5,928 nucleotides of DNA, from positions 1 to 5,928 of the forward strand of contig DSBF01000546.1 of assembly GCA_011049495.1 (NCBI GenBank). The letters are read 5' to 3'. The notes beneath the pieces were generated by a model, which did no database searches, was not told the origin of the DNA, and was given only the letters and a program-made list of their open reading frames with translations. The stretch's first letter is position 1. Each line of letters starts with the position of its first letter. Positions 1-4,120 of the stretch are shown here, one piece after another. This DNA comes from Ignavibacteria bacterium. GTDB taxonomy: Bacteria; Bacteroidota; Ignavibacteria; Ignavibacteriales; Melioribacteraceae. The position numbers and the translations under genes are program-made.

Positions 1-1416
1 CACGAATTTAACGGTGAATTAGAATCTATTACCATTATAGGTAGAATAAAGTTGCAAACCGCATCAGTCGATTCAATTTCTTTAGTTAGTGGCGACAAAA
101 AGTCAGTTGAACCGTCTTTCCTTTCAAATGTTTTTCACGAAATATTAACACCGATCAATGTTATTCTCGGTTTTATTCAAGAGATAAGTGAAAGTTTAGA
201 AAAACCAACCGAAGAGCAGAAAGAAGCCGTTGATATTATAAAAGAAAACCAGAAAATGTTACTGCAAACGATGGACACTGCTGCAGAATATGCGGCTCTC
301 GAAGATAATAAGATTCAATTCCAGCCAAAGGAAATTGTGTTTGTTGATTTATTGGAAGAAATTCAGAGTAGTACTGAAAGAACAGCCCGAACAAACAAAA
401 CAGAATTAACATACGGGAAAATATCTTCTTCACTTAAACTAACGACAGATAAACATTACTTTACAACTCTCATAACTCAATTTCTTAAATACGCTATGCA
501 GATAAGTAAAGAAAGTAAAATCTATTTATCTGCTTATTCATATGGCTCAAATCAGTATATAGTTAGTATCAAAGATAAGAGAGATGCAATAACATCACAT
601 TTATTAAATGGACTGTCTGATATTTTCACAAAAGATGAAGATTCTATTCGAAAAAGTCATGGATTCTCGCGAATAACAACAAAATTGTTCAGAAAACTTA
701 TTGTTGCATTAGATGCACGAAATGAAATCATTAGCAAGAATGATAAACCTACAGAATTTGGTATTATTTTCCCTGATGTTTTAGAAGTTGAAGCTGTTGA
801 AACCGAAGATGAATTTGCAAAAGCAGCAAAAGAAAGAGAAGAATTACTAAAAGCAAAAGAAGCTGAGTTAAAAGTTGAAAAAGAAGAAGTCCAAGAGAAA
901 AAAGAATCCAAAGATGAAAAAATTAAAGAACAAGTAACTTCTCCTGCTACCCAAACACCTGTTGAAAAACTACTTCCGAAGGAAGAAACTCCTGTTATCG
1001 AAAAAGAAATTTCAAAACCAACTGTAAAAGAAGAGAAGAAACCACTAAATCTTGCTCTTTTAAGATGTCTTTATGTAGAAGATCAAATTGATTCGCAAAT
1101 TTTATTCAAAGTACAGATGAAAGATTTACAAGAAATCGATTTTGCAAAAAGTTTTGAGGAAGCACTCCCTAAAATAAAAAGCAAAGAGTTCGATTTCATT
1201 GTAATGGATATAAACCTTGAGGGTGAATATAATGGTTTAGATGCGCTTAGAGTGATTCAAAAGTTACCTGGTTACCATAACAAACCGATAATTGCTGTTA
1301 CAGCTTATGTATTACCAGGGGATAGAGATAAATTTATTGCAGCCGGTTTTAGTGATTTTATTTCAAAACCTGTATTGAAAGAAAAACTTATAGATTGTTT
1401 AGAAAAATTATTCTAA
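1..1416 (+). CDS. Hybrid sensor histidine kinase/response regulator, 5' end missing
   Basis: The frame is open from base 1, so the gene begins upstream; a TTG at 52 is internal. Numbering residues from base 1, about residues 1-18 read like the end of a PAS domain (ITIIGRIKLQ). An H-box follows (FHEILTP, likely phospho-acceptor His46) in a HisKA-type helix. The region at about 141-258 sits where HATPase_c belongs, but the ATP-binding boxes are decayed: the N-box reads QFLKYA, the D-x-G-x-G box reads DKRDA (192-196), and no GxGLG is visible. Residues 263-311 form a Lys/Glu-rich probable coiled coil, followed by a Pro/Thr/Glu linker to about 347. Residues 350-471 are a complete receiver domain with acidic pair E360-D361, phospho-acceptor D403 in VMDINL, T434 and K456. 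No membrane segment is visible in this part. It is a two-component signalling protein; its signal and target are unknown. The stop is TAA at 1414-1416, and yjbQ follows after 45 bases. Confidence 0.9.
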   Translation, partial: HEFNGELESITIIGRIKLQTASVDSISLVSGDKKSVEPSFLSNVFHEILTPINVILGFIQEISESLEKPTEEQKEAVDIIKENQKMLLQTMDTAAEYAALEDNKIQFQPKEIVFVDLLEEIQSSTERTARTNKTELTYGKISSSLKLTTDKHYFTTLITQFLKYAMQISKESKIYLSAYSYGSNQYIVSIKDKRDAITSHLLNGLSDIFTKDEDSIRKSHGFSRITTKLFRKLIVALDARNEIISKNDKPTEFGIIFPDVLEVEAVETEDEFAKAAKEREELLKAKEAELKVEKEEVQEKKESKDEKIKEQVTSPATQTPVEKLLPKEETPVIEKEISKPTVKEEKKPLNLALLRCLYVEDQIDSQILFKVQMKDLQEIDFAKSFEEALPKIKSKEFDFIVMDINLEGEYNGLDALRVIQKLPGYHNKPIIAVTAYVLPGDRDKFIAAGFSDFISKPVLKEKLIDCLEKLF

Positions 1417-1461
1417 TTATAAAAACAATAGTCAATAATAATTCGTAAATAAAAAATCGTA

Positions 1462-1890
1462 ATGTGGTTTCAGAAAGAATTACAATTAAAACCCCGCCCG
1501 CGTGGATTCCATTTAATTACCGACGAAATTATTCTCGGAATTAATGAATTGAAAAATTTCAAAGTTGGACTTGCAAATTTATTTATTAAGCACACTTCTG
1601 CTTCATTAACTATTAATGAAAATGCATCGCCTGATGTAAGAGTTGATCTTGAATCCTATTTCAATAAATATGTCCCCGAAAATGCAAGTTTTTATGAACA
1701 TACTACGGAGGGTCCCGATGATATGCCTGCTCATATTAAAGCATCACTTATGGGAGCATCTTTGAATATTCCGATTAAAGATGGGCGGTTAAACTTGGGT
1801 ACCTGGCAAGGAGTTTATCTATGCGAGCATAGGAATCATGGCGGATCACGTAAAATTGTTGTAACTATTTCGGGTGAAACTTATGAATAG
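1462..1890 (+). CDS. yjbQ: YjbQ/UPF0047 family protein
   Basis: This 142-residue protein has full family length and the family's characteristic blocks: HTSASLTINEN (44-54) followed by PDVRVDL, HTTEGPDDMPAHIK (80-93), and GTWQGVYLCEHRNHGG (113-128). The conserved histidines 44, 80, 91, 123 and 126 are candidates for the presumed metal/active site. Members are small soluble cytoplasmic proteins. The family is annotated as 'secondary thiamine-phosphate synthase enzyme' because some members complement thiE loss when overproduced; the true physiological role is unsettled, and nothing here links it to thiamine synthesis. The ATG at 1462 is chosen because the usual N-terminus (WFQKELQL) starts there. 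No Shine-Dalgarno sequence is evident upstream (AAATAAAAAATCGTA). It lies 45 bases after the hybrid kinase, and its last 8 bases overlap ogt, so these genes are probably co-transcribed. Confidence 0.93.
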   Translation: MWFQKELQLKPRPRGFHLITDEIILGINELKNFKVGLANLFIKHTSASLTINENASPDVRVDLESYFNKYVPENASFYEHTTEGPDDMPAHIKASLMGASLNIPIKDGRLNLGTWQGVYLCEHRNHGGSRKIVVTISGETYE

Positions 1891-2368
1891 GGCTGTGCTC
1901 AAATCACCGGTCGGATATTTAGAAATTGCTGAAGAAAATAATGCAATAATATACATTCGTTTTATTGATCAATTTGTTGAAATAGAACAAAATAACTCGT
2001 TTTACTTAAGAAAATATATTGAACAATTAAACAAATATTTTAATGGAAAGTTACTTTTATTCGATCTGAAATTGAATCCTACCGGCACAGATTTTCAAAA
2101 GGATGTTTGGAAAGAAGTGCTGAAAATACCGTTTGGCTCTACTAAAACTTATCAAGAAATTGCAGATGTAATTGGTGACCCCGGAGCAGTAAGAGCTGTT
2201 GGAAATGCTAACGGGCATAACCCAATACCGATCATAATACCTTGCCACAGAGTTGTAGGAGCAAATGGTAAATTAACCGGTTATGCAGGTGGAATTGATA
2301 AAAAAGACTGGCTTCTAAAACACGAATTGAAGTATTCAAATAAGGAAATGCAGCTTGGTTTATTCTAA
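1883..2368 (+). CDS. ogt: Methylated-DNA--[protein]-cysteine S-methyltransferase (O6-alkylguanine repair)
   Basis: This is a suicide DNA-repair protein that moves the alkyl group from O6-methylguanine (or O4-methylthymine) to its own cysteine. With the ATG at 1883 it has 161 residues. An N-terminal RNase H-like domain (about 1-62) is followed by the catalytic domain: GTDFQKDVWKEVLKIPFG (68-85), TYQEIA (89-94), the Arg-finger region VRAVGNANGHNP (103-114), the active site IPCHRV with Cys121, and GYAGG (133-137) in the substrate loop. There is no AraC-type or AlkA module, so it is Ogt-like rather than a full Ada. The protein ends in QLGLF (157-161), which resembles the bacterial sliding-clamp-binding pentapeptide. 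An in-frame GTG at 1874 would add three residues; the ATG is preferred. The start overlaps the end of yjbQ by 8 bases, implying translational coupling. The stop is one base from the stop of the convergent transporter gene. Confidence 0.93.
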   Translation: MNRAVLKSPVGYLEIAEENNAIIYIRFIDQFVEIEQNNSFYLRKYIEQLNKYFNGKLLLFDLKLNPTGTDFQKDVWKEVLKIPFGSTKTYQEIADVIGDPGAVRAVGNANGHNPIPIIIPCHRVVGANGKLTGYAGGIDKKDWLLKHELKYSNKEMQLGLF

Positions 2369-2369
2369 A

Positions 2370-3371
2370 CTAAGTATCGTGTGTTTTCTCTTCAATCGGA
2401 TCACCAATTAATTTTTCTGTATTCCATTCTATAGAAATAGTTTTTTCATCTTTACGAACTTCACAAGGCAAATAATCACAATACTTACATAACTCCGGAT
2501 AACAATAATCCAAATGAATTCTTACCTGTGCTTCATAAAAAACTTTATTGAGGTCTTCAACAATTCCTTCTTCCACAACATGAGATTTCTTGATATTAAA
2601 GTAGTAGGGAAGTGTCAAATGAAAATCAACAAATATCTTTTCGGCTGATTTCCAAAATCTTAAATGGTGCACGTCAATCCAATAGTCTTTTTTCATAACT
2701 ACCAGTTTATCAACAAGAGTTTTTAGCGATTCCTTATCTGTTTCGTTCATTAAACCACCAATAGATTCTCTCATTAGTTTGTAACCTGTGTATAAAATAT
2801 TTAAGGCAACACCAATTGCAAAAATTGGATCGAGTAAATAAAAATCAGTCAGCATTACGAGTACTAATCCAACTATTACACCAATACTTGTGTAGGAGTC
2901 AGTTAAAACATGCTTCCCGTCTGCGACTAATGCTAATGAATGAGTCTGCTTCCCTTTCTTGATTAAATAAAAACCTAAGAATAAATTTATAATACCGGCT
3001 GCTGCAATAATCATCGTACCAGTTCCTAATTTTTCCGGAATTGCACCAATAATAATATCTTGAACTGATGTATATATAATTGTAACCGCAGCAATAACAA
3101 TCAGTAGTCCTTCAATTCCTGCAGAAAAATATTCGATATTTCCATGTCCGTAAAGATGAGATTTGTCCGGTGGGCGTGAGCTAAGAATGATACTATAAAG
3201 AGCCATTGTAGTTGCCATTACATGAACAACAGATTCAGCAGCATCAGAAAAAATAGCATTCGAACCGGTTATTAAATATGCAGTAGTTTTAGCGGCAAAC
3301 ATTCCAAGTCCAACTAAAAGAGAGATGATAGCCGCTTTTTTCTTCAATTTAATATTTTCGTTCTCAGTCAT
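2370..3371 (-). CDS. Cation diffusion facilitator (CDF) family metal transporter
   Basis: This 333-residue inner-membrane protein probably exports a divalent metal (Zn, Fe, Mn, Co or similar) in exchange for protons. Six hydrophobic helices are visible at about 14-34, 40-62, 83-104, 118-138, 160-176 and 181-198. The family signature SDAAESVVH (42-50) lies in helix 2. The HLYGHGNIEYFSAG loop (72-85) follows helix 2, and DGKHVLTDS (151-159) lies in helix 5, giving the H154-x3-D158 half of the transport site. The helix 2 half is E46-x3-H50 rather than the D-x3-D of YiiP or the common H-x3-D. A cytoplasmic dimerisation domain (about 210-290) contains DVHHLRFW (233-240). A cysteine cluster C290-x4-C295-x2-C298-x4-C303 and a charged tail follow. 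The ATG at 3371 gives the normal short cytoplasmic N-terminus. The metal cannot be assigned from sequence. It is transcribed divergently from the nuoE-type gene and converges on ogt. Confidence 0.93.
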   Translation of the reverse strand: MTENENIKLKKKAAIISLLVGLGMFAAKTTAYLITGSNAIFSDAAESVVHVMATTMALYSIILSSRPPDKSHLYGHGNIEYFSAGIEGLLIVIAAVTIIYTSVQDIIIGAIPEKLGTGTMIIAAAGIINLFLGFYLIKKGKQTHSLALVADGKHVLTDSYTSIGVIVGLVLVMLTDFYLLDPIFAIGVALNILYTGYKLMRESIGGLMNETDKESLKTLVDKLVVMKKDYWIDVHHLRFWKSAEKIFVDFHLTLPYYFNIKKSHVVEEGIVEDLNKVFYEAQVRIHLDYCYPELCKYCDYLPCEVRKDEKTISIEWNTEKLIGDPIEEKTHDT

Positions 3372-3403
3372 AGCAAAAAAAGGAAGAATTTAATCCTTTC
3401 ATC

Positions 3404-3411
3404 CAAAGATA
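3404..3411 (-). promoter_or_regulatory. Possible -7 element for the CDF transporter gene
   Basis: On the minus strand this reads TATCTTTG, matching the TAnnTTTG -7 element of Bacteroidetes-type housekeeping promoters. It lies 32 bases before the transporter ATG, a plausible distance. No matching upstream TTG element at the expected -33 spacing is evident, and the region is so AT-rich that chance matches are likely. Confidence 0.25.
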
Positions 3412-3471
3412 CGTAAAAAATAATCGATAAAATAAAAATTATATTTCTGTTGCAAAAACTCAATATATTCG

Positions 3472-3499
3472 ATTATTTGAGAAATATTTCTCTAATTAT
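3472..3499. repeat. Palindromic candidate operator/activator site
   Basis: The core GAGAAATATTTCTC (3479-3492) is a perfect 14-base palindrome. It extends outward to 3472-3499 as an inverted repeat with only two mismatched pairs. It lies in the divergent promoter region, with its centre near -128 relative to the start site predicted from the sigma-54 promoter at 3588. A 12/14 copy occurs 65 bases downstream. The symmetry and repetition suggest a dimeric DNA-binding protein, possibly an enhancer-binding activator. High AT content lowers confidence. Confidence 0.45.
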
Positions 3500-3543
3500 T
3501 CCTAAAGATAAGAAAGGAATTTAATCAAAAATAAACTTTTATT

Positions 3544-3557
3544 GCGAAATATATCTC
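3544..3557. repeat. Second, imperfect copy of the palindromic site
   Basis: GCGAAATATATCTC matches the 14-base palindrome at 3479-3492 in 12 of 14 positions. The similarity continues one base beyond (CTCTA in both). Its centre is exactly 65 bases from the first, about six helical turns, so both would lie on roughly the same DNA face. Its centre is near -63 relative to the predicted sigma-54 start site. Confidence 0.35.
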
Positions 3558-3587
3558 TATTTAACTTGTTTGGAATTTTGATGAAAA

Positions 3588-3603
3588 TGGCACATTTATT
3601 GCA
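3588..3603 (+). promoter_or_regulatory. Sigma-54 (RpoN) -24/-12 promoter of the nuoEF-type operon
   Basis: The sequence TGGCACATTTATTGCA fits the sigma-54 consensus TGGCACG-N4-TTGCW at 11 of 12 specified positions. Only the G after TGGCAC is changed, to A. The invariant GG (3589-3590) and GC (3601-3602) are at the required spacing. The predicted transcript start is near 3614, leaving a leader of about 18 bases before the ATG at 3632. Such promoters need an ATP-driven activator bound upstream; two copies of a palindrome at 3472-3557 are candidates for its sites. Confidence 0.75.
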
Positions 3604-3631
3604 AATTTAGTGTAAACGATTGGGGATTATG

Positions 3632-4120
3632 ATGCACAAAAATATATTCAAATACTATCCGGCAAATGACAGAAGTAACCTTATAGCTATTTTGCAGCAA
3701 ATTCAAGAGGAATATGGTTATTTACCTGAAGAAGCTTTGCAAGATGTTGCAATCTTTCTATGTATGCCCTTAAGCGGAGTTTATGGTGTAGCAACTTTCT
3801 ATAATCAATTTAGATTAACACCACTTGGTAAAAACGTAATTCGCGTTTGTAGAGGAACTGCATGCCATGTAAAAAATTCGGCAAATATTTTAACAGCATT
3901 GGAAACTGAGTTAAATATTCTTGCCGGAGGTACGACACGAGATAAACTATTTACATTAGAGACTGTTGCATGTATCGGTGCTTGCAGCATTGCACCAGTA
4001 ATTAGTATCAATGAAGAATATTATGGACGTATTACGGTAAAAGAAATTCCTAAAATAATTAAGAAGTATAAGACAGAAGCTAAAAAAGAAACAGCAAACC
4101 TTGAATCAGCGAGTGTATGA
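3632..4120 (+). CDS. nuoE: NuoE-type [2Fe-2S] subunit of an NADH-linked oxidoreductase (HndA/HydC-like)
   Basis: This 162-residue soluble protein is of normal family length. An N-terminal helical domain (about 5-66) contains YGYLPEEAL (28-36) and GVYGVATFYNQF (49-60), typical of NuoE. The C-terminal thioredoxin-like domain carries all four cluster ligands: C73-x4-C78 in VCRGTACHV and C114-x3-C118 in ACIGACSIAP. It relays electrons through one [2Fe-2S] cluster next to the flavin subunit encoded by the following gene. The family also serves complex I, but the partner's architecture points to a hydrogenase or formate dehydrogenase complex. Two ATGs lie in tandem at 3629 and 3632; GGGGA (3622-3626) is better spaced for the second. 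An in-frame TTG at 3620 is unlikely because it would sit inside that purine run. The stop overlaps the next start (ATGA), so the two are translationally coupled. A sigma-54 promoter lies directly upstream. Confidence 0.92.
   Translation: MHKNIFKYYPANDRSNLIAILQQIQEEYGYLPEEALQDVAIFLCMPLSGVYGVATFYNQFRLTPLGKNVIRVCRGTACHVKNSANILTALETELNILAGGTTRDKLFTLETVACIGACSIAPVISINEEYYGRITVKEIPKIIKKYKTEAKKETANLESASV

Noticed and set aside
52..54. TTG as the start of the hybrid kinase gene
   Set aside because: The frame stays open to base 1, and the residues before the TTG read like the end of a PAS domain, so the gene is cut by the window edge.
1874..1876. GTG as the ogt start
   Set aside because: It adds only three residues and the in-frame ATG at 1883 matches the usual N-terminus.
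3379..3399. Hairpin AAAGGA/TCCTTT followed by a T-run in the transporter leader (minus strand), as a possible attenuator
   Set aside because: The stem is only 6 pairs with two G-C pairs and a 9-base loop in very AT-rich DNA; too weak to support a terminator or riboswitch.
3438..3443. TATAAT on the minus strand as a -10 box for the transporter gene
   Set aside because: The only -35-like hexamer (TTGAGT) is 14 bases away, too short a spacer, and TATAAT is expected by chance in this AT-rich stretch.
3620..3622. TTG as the start of the nuoE-type gene
   Set aside because: It overlaps the only purine-rich ribosome-binding candidate (3622-3626) and would lie about 6 bases from the predicted transcript start; the ATGs at 3629/3632 fit better.
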